Assembly (NCBI GenBank): GCA_016709025.1
Contig: JADJEQ010000003.1
Coordinates: forward strand, 248,001-312,000
Direction: 5' to 3'
DNA from: Bacteroidales bacterium
GTDB taxonomy: Bacteria > Bacteroidota > Bacteroidia > Bacteroidales > Lentimicrobiaceae
Length of the DNA: 64,000 nucleotides
This document shows, one piece after another, positions 1 through 6,676 of the stretch; position 1 is the stretch's first letter; each line of letters opens with the position of its first letter. The notes beneath the pieces were generated by a model. It was not told the origin of the DNA. It worked only from the letters and a program-made list of their open reading frames with translations, and did not search any database. Both the position numbers and the translations under genes were made by a program.

Positions 1-631
1 CATACACCGTCCTTGAGGTTGTTGACGTATGGCCCTGAAACCATAATCCGGCCATCGGGATAGTAAAAAGATGCCAGCCCTTCCAGCTTTCCGTTTTTAT
101 AGGTTGCACTCAGTTTTAGCGGACCATCATAAAAGTATTGTTTCCATGGACCTTCTTTTATTCCGTTCCGATAGCTGATCTCTTCAAGTAAAGATTTATT
201 TGCATAATAGGTTTTCCAGACACCTTCAGCTTTCCCGTTCCGGTAAACCTCCTCAGAAATTAAGATGCCTTCTTCGTTGTAAAATTTCCATAAACTGTCG
301 CGCTTTTCATTGATGTACGAGCCTTCCGACATTTTTACACCAGATCTGTAAAAGGAAACAGTGAATGCTTTGCTGCCGTTTTCGCTGAATTTAGATTCGG
401 CTTTCACTGCACCCGTTGTATCATAATAAATGAAAGTTCCGGAGGGCATATCATCCAGAAAACTGCCTGAATAAACCAACCGGCCATCCTTGTCTGTTTT
501 CTTCCAGATGCCCTGCTTCCGGCCTTTTCCGTCTTTTTATTAACCGCTGAACCACCATCGGGGGTTTGCGCGAAAGAATCAACGTTTAAGATAACTACCA
601 GGATTATCAACAAAGATGCAATAGTTCTCAT
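1..631 (-). pseudogene. Exported MORN-repeat (YwqK-like) protein, frameshifted and cut by the window edge
   Basis: The start at 631 gives a clear signal peptide (MRTIASLLIILVVILNVDS, then FAQ). After about 33 residues that frame degenerates and stops at 404. From about 535 down to base 1 another minus frame is open and encodes repeated MORN-type units of about 23 residues with the patterns G-x-WK, NGKxEG and YY-DG (for example GVWKTYYAN, NGIKEGPWKQYF, NGKLEGLASFYYPDG). The two frames join across a five-base A run (T run at 534-538 on the plus strand); one extra A would restore a single reading frame. Such proteins are exported or surface-attached in Bacteroidetes and have no settled function, although databases often label them YwqK-type antitoxins. 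The 3' end lies left of base 1. Whether the frameshift is real or a homopolymer sequencing error cannot be told here. Confidence 0.75.
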
Positions 632-751
632 TGTCTGAATATTGACCAGATTAACGATGCGTTGAATCTAAATTAAATGACATCAATCTGTTTTGTAAAT
701 TTGTTGCAAAATTAGTCAAAAGTAACTTGCTGTCTAATGCCTGAATGACGT

Positions 752-1369
752 ATGCAGAATTATTCCTCAAAACTTCTCGAAGAAGCAGTAAATGAGTTTA
801 CCCGTTTGCCGGGAATCGGGCGTCGTTCAGCACTCCGGCTGGCGTTGCACCTGCTCAGGCAGGACGGAAGCCGGTCCGATGCACTGGGTAATGCCATTAT
901 TAAACTTCGCAGCGACATCAGATATTGTACCCGTTGCCACAATATTTCAGACGATGAAGTATGTGGAATCTGTTCCGATTTAAAACGCGATGGTTCAATT
1001 ATCTGTGTGGTTGAAGATATCCGGGATGTAATGGCCATTGAGAATACCGGGCAGTTCAGGGGGATGTATCATGTACTCGGCGGGATTATTTCACCCATGG
1101 ATGGTATAGGACCAAATGATCTGAGTATAGAATCACTGCTGGGCAGAACCGAAACCGAAGAAATCCGCGAGGTCATTATGGCCCTGCCGGCCACCACCGA
1201 AGGCGATACCACCAATTATTACCTCTTTAAAAAGTTGAAAGACAGGGTGGCAACCATCTCAGCCATTTCACGTGGGGTGGCCATTGGCGATGAACTTGAA
1301 TTTGCAGATGAAATTACACTCGGCAAATCAATACTCAACCGGATTTTATACGAAAAGCTGACTGAATAA
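752..1369 (+). CDS. recR: Recombination mediator protein RecR
   Basis: RecR works with RecF and RecO to load RecA on gapped DNA in the cytoplasm. The 205-residue product has the full family layout: an N-terminal helix-hairpin-helix (RLPGIGRRSALRLA, residues 18-31), a four-cysteine zinc motif (C59, C62, C71, C74), a Toprim domain starting at VVED (86-89) with the GGIISPMDGIGP stretch, and the conserved C-terminal block with TTEGDTTNYYL and SRGVAIGDELEFADE. Length is typical. The ATG at 752 is the only start that keeps the HhH intact; there is no Shine-Dalgarno, as usual in Bacteroidetes. A TAAATTTG box at 696-703 could be the -7 element. It is divergent from the MORN-repeat gene. Confidence 0.97.
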   Translation: MQNYSSKLLEEAVNEFTRLPGIGRRSALRLALHLLRQDGSRSDALGNAIIKLRSDIRYCTRCHNISDDEVCGICSDLKRDGSIICVVEDIRDVMAIENTGQFRGMYHVLGGIISPMDGIGPNDLSIESLLGRTETEEIREVIMALPATTEGDTTNYYLFKKLKDRVATISAISRGVAIGDELEFADEITLGKSILNRILYEKLTE

Positions 1370-1409
1370 TTTCTTAGATACCAATCAAACATTCATTTTG
1401 AACTGATTG

Positions 1410-1443
1410 TTGATTATCATAACAGAAATTCCATATTTTTTTG
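1410..1443 (+). promoter_or_regulatory. Bacteroidetes-type promoter before the pirin gene
   Basis: TTG at 1410-1412, a 21-base spacer, then TATTTTTTTG at 1434-1443. This resembles the Bacteroidetes sigma-ABfr consensus TTTG-N19-21-TAnnTTTG, with two extra T residues in the -7 box. It lies 30 bases before the ATG at 1474. Confidence 0.45.
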
Positions 1444-1473
1444 ATTTTCAGGTCAATTTCCCGATAGCTACGT

Positions 1474-2184
1474 ATGAATATAAACATTCACAAAGCCAAT
1501 GACCGTGGAACGGCCGATTATAAATGGTTGAAAGCAAGGTATAGCTTCAATTTTGCAAACTATTTCGATCCGAAAAGGGAAAGGTTTGGGGTACTGAGGG
1601 TTCTTAATGATGATGAAGTTGAGGGTGGTGGTGGCTTCGACATGCATCCCCACAACAATATGGAGATCATTACCATACCGCTGGAAGGCTCACTGAGCCA
1701 CCAAGACAATATGGGAAACTCTTCTGTGACCACGATAAATGAAGTTCAATTAATTTCGGCCGGGAGCGGGATAACCCACTCCGAGTACAACCAATCGGAA
1801 AGTGAAACCCTGAAACTTCTACAGATATGGATATTTCCCAAAACCCGAAATACGATACCTTTTTACAGTCAGATCAACATCGAAGGTAAAGGAGAACTTA
1901 ACAGAATACAGACCATTGTATCGCCTGATGGAAGTGAGAATACAATCCGGATCAATCAGGATGCCTGGCTCAGCCGCCTCAGTTCAGCAGCAGGAAAGCA
2001 ATACAACTACCGTGTTAACAAACCCGGGAACAATGTATTTATTTTTTTAATCAGCGGATCTGTTGAAACCGGCGGATTCAAAGCTGACCCCCGAGATTCT
2101 GTCGAAATAAAAGGAGAACCGGAAATTTTCTTCAGCACATCAGAAAAATCAGAGATCCTGATCATAGAAGTGCCGGAAGACTAA
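1474..2184 (+). CDS. Pirin family protein (YhhW-like bicupin)
   Basis: A 236-residue bicupin of the pirin/YhhW family, cytoplasmic, related to proteins with quercetin 2,3-dioxygenase activity in vitro. The N-terminal cupin has the metal site: H58 and H60 in FDMHPHNN, and H102 and E104 in GITHSEYNQ. The segment HPHNNMEIITIPLEGSLSHQDNMG is the family signature in spirit (read in two parts: HPHNNMEIIT and GSLSHQDNMG). The C-terminal cupin (about 150-234) lacks metal ligands, as usual. No signal peptide. It follows recR with 104 bases between and its own promoter-like sequence, so co-transcription is not required. The physiological substrate cannot be inferred. Confidence 0.93.
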   Translation: MNINIHKANDRGTADYKWLKARYSFNFANYFDPKRERFGVLRVLNDDEVEGGGGFDMHPHNNMEIITIPLEGSLSHQDNMGNSSVTTINEVQLISAGSGITHSEYNQSESETLKLLQIWIFPKTRNTIPFYSQINIEGKGELNRIQTIVSPDGSENTIRINQDAWLSRLSSAAGKQYNYRVNKPGNNVFIFLISGSVETGGFKADPRDSVEIKGEPEIFFSTSEKSEILIIEVPED

Positions 2185-2345
2185 AGCCAAGTAAAAAGTA
2201 AAAAGTTGAGTTACTTATTGGCTTTCGTGATTAAAGGAAAATTCTATATGCAAATTCCGATGTTGGCGAGCGTCTTATCTTCTGACGCGTGCCCCAATTT
2301 TGTATTCCTGTTAACAGTAAAATAAACTGGTTTGATCTCAGCTCT

Positions 2346-2609
2346 TTATATCCTGGGCTCCTGATGAAGCGGATCTTCCACAAAATCAAAAATACTCATC
2401 TGGTTTTCGCTGATGGTCGGTGGAAAATGCTTCAGGCTGCTGTAACCATTGTTGGTAAGGTAGAGTAAAATGGCTTTCTTGTACATATTCACAGGGGTGG
2501 TACCATTCTTCTTGCAGTATGCATCAACCCGCTTTTTCTGTTGAGCAGTCAGTTTAAACATAACCTGTTTGAACCGTCTGACTTTCCGCAATTTCCGTTT
2601 TGAAGCCAT
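2346..2609 (-). CDS. Small basic RHH-like protein with C-terminal clamp-binding-type motif
   Basis: An 87-residue protein that I do not recognise as a named family. The N-terminus is very basic (MASKRKLRKVRRFKQ). Residues 16-52 (VMFKLTAQQKKRVDAYCKK, then a helix ending AILLYLTNNG) read as a strand followed by two helices, like a ribbon-helix-helix DNA-binding fold. The C-terminus contains NQMSIFDF (residues 69-76), which matches the bacterial beta-clamp binding consensus QL(S/D)LF with an extra aromatic residue. It stands alone, minus strand, between pirin and a repeat tract, with about 160 bases of apparently empty DNA on its 3' side (2185-2345, including a short agtaaaaagtaaaaag repeat). 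DNA binding and clamp binding are inference from motifs only. Confidence 0.65.
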   Translation of the reverse strand: MASKRKLRKVRRFKQVMFKLTAQQKKRVDAYCKKNGTTPVNMYKKAILLYLTNNGYSSLKHFPPTISENQMSIFDFVEDPLHQEPRI

Positions 2610-2689
2610 ATTACAAATCTGATTTGTGCCACGAATATATACAGAAAATCAATAAGCAGCAAATCCGCCAGAATTTAGACTTCAGGTTG

Positions 2690-3287
2690 CTGGTAACTGG
2701 TAACTGGTTGCTGGTTGCTGGTTGCTGATAGATTTCACTCCACTACTAAGTCACTTCGTCTTTCAGTCTCCAATTCACCTCATCTGCCTTCGGCACCTTC
2801 TCCTCAAGGAGAAGGACTTTCAATTTTAACTAAAGTCATTTCGTCTCTTCGTCTCTTCGTCTCTCAGTCTCTCAGTCTCTCAGTCTTTCAGTCTCCCCAT
2901 GCTCAGAACCCGGTAATGTTACGCCCCTTCAGGGCTTTATTTTCCATTGGGCTTGAGTATCCATGGACTCCGCTTCGCTTAGCTCATGGTTGTGTGTTTC
3001 CCTTTCGGGCTCTATTTCGCGGTTCCATGGGCTCCGCTTCGCTTTGCCCATGGTTGTGATGTTTCGCCCTTTCAGGGCTATCCTTTCTCTCCTGGAACAT
3101 TAGTCTCTCATTCTTTAAGTCTCTTGGGCTCTCAGTCGCTTCGTTTCTCAGTCGTCTCAGTCGCCCAGTCACCTTCTTACCTCTTACTTCATTCTTCTGA
3201 CTTCTGACCTCTGACTTCCGACCTCCGACCTCCGACCTCCGACTTCAAACTTTTTACTTTTTACTTTTTACTTTTTACTTCAAACTT
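2690..3287. repeat. Long tract of degenerate short-word tandem repeats
   Basis: A 600-base intergenic stretch between the RHH-like gene and glmM made of successive short repeats: ctggttgctggttgctg near 2700, ctctcagtctctcagtct near 2860-2895, two copies of a phrase containing ccatgg, ctccgcttcgctt and catggttgtg (about 2960-2995 and 3024-3058), gacctccgacctccgacctc near 3215-3245, and ctttttactttttacttt near 3248-3280. A palindrome cttctcctcaaggagaag sits at 2798-2815, the same motif as in the elements at 5345-5490. Open frames across it are artefacts of low complexity. Confidence 0.85.
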
Positions 3288-3291
3288 GAAT

Positions 3292-4680
3292 CTACCCCCT
3301 GATAATATCCTTAATATCGTCAATGATCTTCCTTGCCAGAACCTCGGCTTTGGCTTCGGAATCGCTCTCTGAATATATCCTGACGATAGGTTCGGTATTT
3401 GACCTGCGCAGATGAACCCACTCATTGTCAAACTCAATCTTTACCCCATCCTGATTGTTGATGGGTTGTTTTTTATACTTCTCGGCAATGCTTTTCAGAA
3501 TCAAATCAACATCCATCTCAGGTGAAAGCTGGATTTTATTCTTTGAGATAAAATAATTGGGATAGCTGTTGCGCAGAGCCGATGTGCGTTTGCCCGACTG
3601 AGCCAGATGCGACAGAAACAGGGCAATCCCGGCAAGGGCATCCCTTCCGTAATGAAGCTCAGGCAAGATAACACCGCCATTCCCTTCACCACCAATCACG
3701 GCATTCACCTCTTTCATTTTTTCAACAACATTCACTTCCCCTACTGCTGAGGCAAAATGGCGTCCACCTGCTTTTTCAGTTACATCGCGCAATGCACGCG
3801 TTGATGACATATTGGACACGGTGTTGCCTGGCTGTGTTGACAGTACATAATCGGCAACGGCAACCAGGGTATATTCTTCACCAAACATCTCCCCGTCTTC
3901 GCAAACAATTGCAAGCCTGTCGACGTCCGGATCCACAACAAACCCGACATGCGCCTTATTTTTAACCACATGTTTCGAAATCTCCTGCAGGTTTTCAGGC
4001 AATGGTTCGGGATTGTGCGGAAAATGCCCGTCGGGTGTGCAATACAATTCATCAATCATTTCCACGCCAAGCGATTTTAACAACAGCGGTATTGCAATAC
4101 CGCCGGTTGAATTCACTGCGTCGATGGCGACCCTGAAGCGGGCCATCTTTATGGCAAATGAATTTACCTGGGGTAAGGCAAGAATTTTTTCAATGTGTTT
4201 GCGAATCTGGCTATCGTCGTAGGTAATGGTACCCAGTTTATCAACCTCGGCATAGGTAAAACTGCCACTATTGGCCAGCGACAGCAACTGTTCGCCCAGT
4301 TCGGCGCTGATAAATTCGCCCTCCCTGTTCAGAAGTTTCAGGGCATTCCATTGCCATGGATTGTGGCTGGCAGTGAGGATAATCCCGCCATCGGCATTCA
4401 GGTCCTTAACGGCCATTTCAACCGTGGGGGTGGTTGACAAACCAACGTCAACAACATCCACTCCCATTCCCATCAGGGTGCCTGTAACCAGGTTATTGAC
4501 CATGATCCCTGAAACCCGGGCATCGCGGCCAACAACGACTTTGAGCTTGTTTTCAGACTCACGTTTAAGCAGATAGGCAAAGGCCGAAGTAAATTTAACG
4601 ATGTCGATCGGGCTCAGGCAATCGCCGGGTGTTCCGCCTATGGTGCCCCTGATTCCTGAAATACTCTTGATTAAAGTCAT
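3292..4680 (-). CDS. glmM: Phosphoglucosamine mutase
   Basis: Converts glucosamine-6-phosphate to glucosamine-1-phosphate for peptidoglycan and LPS precursor synthesis. The 462-residue protein has all the alpha-D-phosphohexomutase landmarks: the phosphoserine loop TASHNP with S105, the metal loop DPDVDR (D250, D252, D254), the sugar-binding GEGNGG (331-336) and the phosphate-binding RRSNTEP (425-431). The N-terminus IKSISGIRGTIGG is typical of the Bacteroidetes GlmM group. GlmM is preferred over phosphomannomutase on overall resemblance, but substrate preference is not decided by these motifs. It is monocistronic, flanked by repeats on both sides. A TACTTTTG box on the minus strand (4710-4717) could be its -7 element. 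Confidence 0.92.
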   Translation of the reverse strand: MTLIKSISGIRGTIGGTPGDCLSPIDIVKFTSAFAYLLKRESENKLKVVVGRDARVSGIMVNNLVTGTLMGMGVDVVDVGLSTTPTVEMAVKDLNADGGIILTASHNPWQWNALKLLNREGEFISAELGEQLLSLANSGSFTYAEVDKLGTITYDDSQIRKHIEKILALPQVNSFAIKMARFRVAIDAVNSTGGIAIPLLLKSLGVEMIDELYCTPDGHFPHNPEPLPENLQEISKHVVKNKAHVGFVVDPDVDRLAIVCEDGEMFGEEYTLVAVADYVLSTQPGNTVSNMSSTRALRDVTEKAGGRHFASAVGEVNVVEKMKEVNAVIGGEGNGGVILPELHYGRDALAGIALFLSHLAQSGKRTSALRNSYPNYFISKNKIQLSPEMDVDLILKSIAEKYKKQPINNQDGVKIEFDNEWVHLRRSNTEPIVRIYSESDSEAKAEVLARKIIDDIKDIIRG

Positions 4681-4709
4681 ATAAGCTTATAAGATGTTTT
4701 TACAGTGGA

Positions 4710-4717
4710 CAAAAGTA
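4710..4717 (-). promoter_or_regulatory. Possible -7 box of the glmM promoter
   Basis: Reads TACTTTTG on the minus strand, matching TAnnTTTG, 30 bases before the glmM start. No convincing -33 TTTG was found at the right spacing. Confidence 0.35.
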
Positions 4718-4862
4718 CGGGAATTTGGTGAAAATGCAGATGGTTATTACTTAATTACAGATTGTCTTTAAATTTTAAGAAACAGGCACTTTCCTGGTTT
4801 GGGCAATTAATCCTATTTCTTTAGTCCAGCCAAACAGTTCACCTGACACTGATAAAACATCC

Positions 4863-4994
4863 AGAGACTGTTTAAATTTTTGATTCCATTTTCACCAGGC
4901 CCGTCATTTAGGGCGGAATAAATAATAAAACATTCAATGCCCGCCCTAAAGGACAGGCCTATTCATAGAGTTTAACAAAATTTAAACAGTCTCT
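4863..4994. repeat. MITE-like double palindrome (132 bp)
   Basis: The outer ends are a perfect 18-bp inverted repeat: agagactgtttaaatttt at 4863-4880 and its reverse complement at 4977-4994. Inside lies a second, nearly perfect 20-bp inverted repeat (aggcccgtcatttagggcgg against ccgccctaaaggacaggcct). The whole element can fold into one long interrupted hairpin. No target-site duplication is evident and there is no coding capacity. A related single end (gtaaacagtctct) occurs at about 31621. The remaining DNA between glmM and 4862 shows nothing else. The right end touches the stop region of the next minus-strand gene. Confidence 0.8.
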
Positions 4995-5263
4995 TAAACT
5001 TTCAGGAAAAATTCAAATAGCATTACTGTTAGTAAGAGAAATAGTAATATTGGAAGCAAATCCCTTTTATAGTCAGCTTTTTTTGTGATAGTAAAAAAGA
5101 TAAAGGGGAAAATGATAAAAACAGGAGATGAATAGAACAGTATATAATAAATAATTGTACCAGATGGGTTTGTTGTATTTTCATTAATGCTTCCAAAAAG
5201 AAAATAGAGTAAACAGAAGATAAAGTATAGCTGAATGTTTACAATTATTCTTCCTAAGTTCAT
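4994..5263 (-). CDS. Small three-helix membrane protein, unknown function
   Basis: An 89-residue protein that I do not recognise. It is almost entirely hydrophobic, with about three membrane segments: roughly residues 8-25 (VNIQLYFIFCLLYFLFG), 37-58 (IIYYILFYSSPVFIIFPFIFF) and 70-88 (LPILLFLLLTVMLFEFF), separated by short polar loops with lysines. The stop abuts the inverted repeat at 4863-4994 and the start is followed upstream by the repeat element at 5345-5490. It resembles in size and character the 97-residue membrane protein at 5996-6289, but no clear sequence similarity was seen. Confidence 0.55.
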   Translation of the reverse strand: MNLGRIIVNIQLYFIFCLLYFLFGSINENTTNPSGTIIYYILFYSSPVFIIFPFIFFTITKKADYKRDLLPILLFLLLTVMLFEFFLKV

Positions 5264-5344
5264 TGACTAAATATTTCATTGGAAAGTAGAAAATACAACT
5301 CAAGCCATCAAACCCACAGGCTACAAGAATATTGCCTTTTAGCA

Positions 5345-5490
5345 CCTCACCCTTCCCTCTCCTCAAGGAGAGGGTTGTTGACGGGATGGATGAGAGGTTG
5401 AGTGGCATCACAATCCTGAATTTGATAACAAATCTACAAAAATGGCAGGATCAGGCTCCCTTCTCCTTGAGGAGAAGGGCAGGGATGAGG
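5345..5490. repeat. Repeat element copy A with terminal inverted repeats
   Basis: A 146-bp element with imperfect ends of about 30 bp: 5345-5374 (cctcacccttccctctcctc...) and 5458-5490 (...ggagaagggcagggatgagg), each also a local palindrome around ctcctcaaggag or ctccttgaggag. Its core, gataacaaatctacaaaa then ggcaggatcaggctccc (5423-5460), recurs at 5905-5940 and 6395-6437. It is non-coding and MITE-like. Confidence 0.7.
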
Positions 5491-5491
5491 T

Positions 5492-5847
5492 CTAAGTTTC
5501 GGCACATTCCCTATTTTCCAAAACAAACTTCAAATCCTGAAATATCTCGTCATTCTGAATCTAATAACAGTCAAACCCGCCTGTTCAATCTCATAGGTTC
5601 GGTTTTCATCTCTTTCTTTAACGTTACTGTCGTCATGTACTGATCCATCAACCTCAACAACCAGTCTCTTTTCGTGACAATAAAAATCAACAACAAACTT
5701 TAATAGAGGATGTTGCCTTCTAAATTTTAATCCCCCGCATTTCCTGTTCTTTAATTCCTCCCATAATAACCTTTCAGCCTTAGTCTCAGTTTTACGAAGT
5801 TCTTTAGCCTTTTCATGCAGCTGCACCTCACACTTCCCTCTCCCCAA
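5492..5847 (-). pseudogene. DUF559 (Vsr-like endonuclease fold) protein with a C-terminal frameshift
   Basis: The 105-residue open frame has the DUF559 signature: LRKTETKAERLLWEELKNRK, then KFRRQHPLLKFVVDFYCHE and LVVEVDGSVHDD (VDFYC and EVDG are the conserved core of this restriction-endonuclease-like fold). The frame ends abnormally at 5530 after VIRF. Adding one base at the TT of 5553-5554 restores the usual end, RNDEIFQDLK and so on, to a stop at 5492-5494. So one base has probably been lost near the 3' end. The apparent N-terminus (MGRGKCEVQL) is encoded by the repeat element at 5826-5953, so the true start is uncertain, perhaps near the HEKAKELRK segment. These short genes are common, variable accessory genes in Bacteroidetes; their role is unknown. 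Confidence 0.7.
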
Positions 5848-5953
5848 GGAAAGGGTTGTTAATTAGATGGCTGAGAGTCCGGGTAATTATAAAAATCCCG
5901 GAATAAAAACCAAACTTCGAAATTGCAGGATCAGGCTCCCTCCTCCTTAAGGG
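5826..5953. repeat. Repeat element copy B
   Basis: About 128 bp related to copy A: the left end cctcacacttccctctcccc at 5826, the core gcaggatcaggctccc at 5924-5940, and a shortened right end ctcctccttaaggg ending at 5953. It overlaps the apparent 5' end of the DUF559 gene. A third, core-only copy lies at about 6393-6437. Confidence 0.65.
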
Positions 5954-5995
5954 TTGGCATAACCGAAATAATCCATTGTTTTGCTCCATACGGAG

Positions 5996-6289
5996 TTATA
6001 AATTTAAATAAAAGTATGAAAAAATGACTATTATTAATGCAAAGCCAGTTAAAGGCAACCATTCTAATAATATATGTCTTTGGGATCTGTAGTATATCAA
6101 TTTATATATACATAACAGAAACAAAATAGACGAATATATTTTCATAACAATAAAGCCCAGATAAGCCCCTGTTAATATCCCTCTAATAATATCAAGTGAG
6201 TATAGGATTTCAAAGACAATCTTTAATATTACCAAAAAAACGATTGTTGTAACAATGCCATAAATTAGTTTTCGCATTTCTTTTTGCAT
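5996..6289 (-). CDS. Small membrane protein, unknown function
   Basis: A 97-residue hydrophobic protein that I do not recognise. Three predicted membrane segments are visible: about residues 9-30 (YGIVTTIVFLVILKIVFEIL), 38-65 (LTGAYLGFIVMKIYSSILFLLCIYK, split by a lysine) and 75-95 (WLPLTGFALIIVIFSYFYL). The start may be the second methionine (MRKLIYG). It is AT-rich compared with its housekeeping neighbours and sits in the same repeat-rich pocket as the 89-residue membrane protein, with repeat copies on each side. The stretch 6290-6676 upstream contains only the core repeat copy and AT-rich DNA. Confidence 0.5.
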   Translation of the reverse strand: MQKEMRKLIYGIVTTIVFLVILKIVFEILYSLDIIRGILTGAYLGFIVMKIYSSILFLLCIYKLIYYRSQRHILLEWLPLTGFALIIVIFSYFYLNL

Positions 6290-6636
6290 TTAATAAAGTT
6301 ACCATCTTACCCTAAGCACTTCCCAATAAAAATCAGCACCGGTAAACAAGGAGAAGCAGTTAATGAAGAAGCAATATAGCAGTATAGCAAATTCAAATCT
6401 GATAACAAATCTACTAAAGTTGCAGGATCAGTCTCCCATTTATTTTAATTGTGCCCTGAAAATTGGCTTTCGGTCTGAAATTCATTTGCGTCATTATTTA
6501 TTAACACCCTACTGTCCATAACTAACCCCAACAATTGTAAAAAACAGGGTAAATTATTCGTAATATTACTGTATGGGCTACTCTGGCAAAAGGGGGCCAT
6601 ATTTTTAATAATCAGCTCACAGGTGATAAAATTGAT

Positions 6637-6644
6637 TAATTTTG
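6637..6644 (+). promoter_or_regulatory. Possible -7 box for the TPR gene
   Basis: TAATTTTG matches TAnnTTTG and is followed by caccgg, a context often seen at Bacteroidetes transcription starts. It lies 32 bases before the ATG at 6677. The -33 element is not convincing. Confidence 0.4.
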
Positions 6645-6676
6645 CACCGGCTACACGGATGTAACTTCCAAAACTG

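Noticed and set aside
500..560. Programmed -1 frameshifting in the MORN gene
   Set aside because: The run is T AAA AAG rather than a canonical X XXY YYZ heptamer with XXX in the P site, and no downstream stimulatory structure was seen.
2715..3207. Open frames within the repeat tract (114, 73 and 62 residues)
   Set aside because: Sequence is low-complexity repeats; the translations are Ser/Leu-rich strings without homology features.
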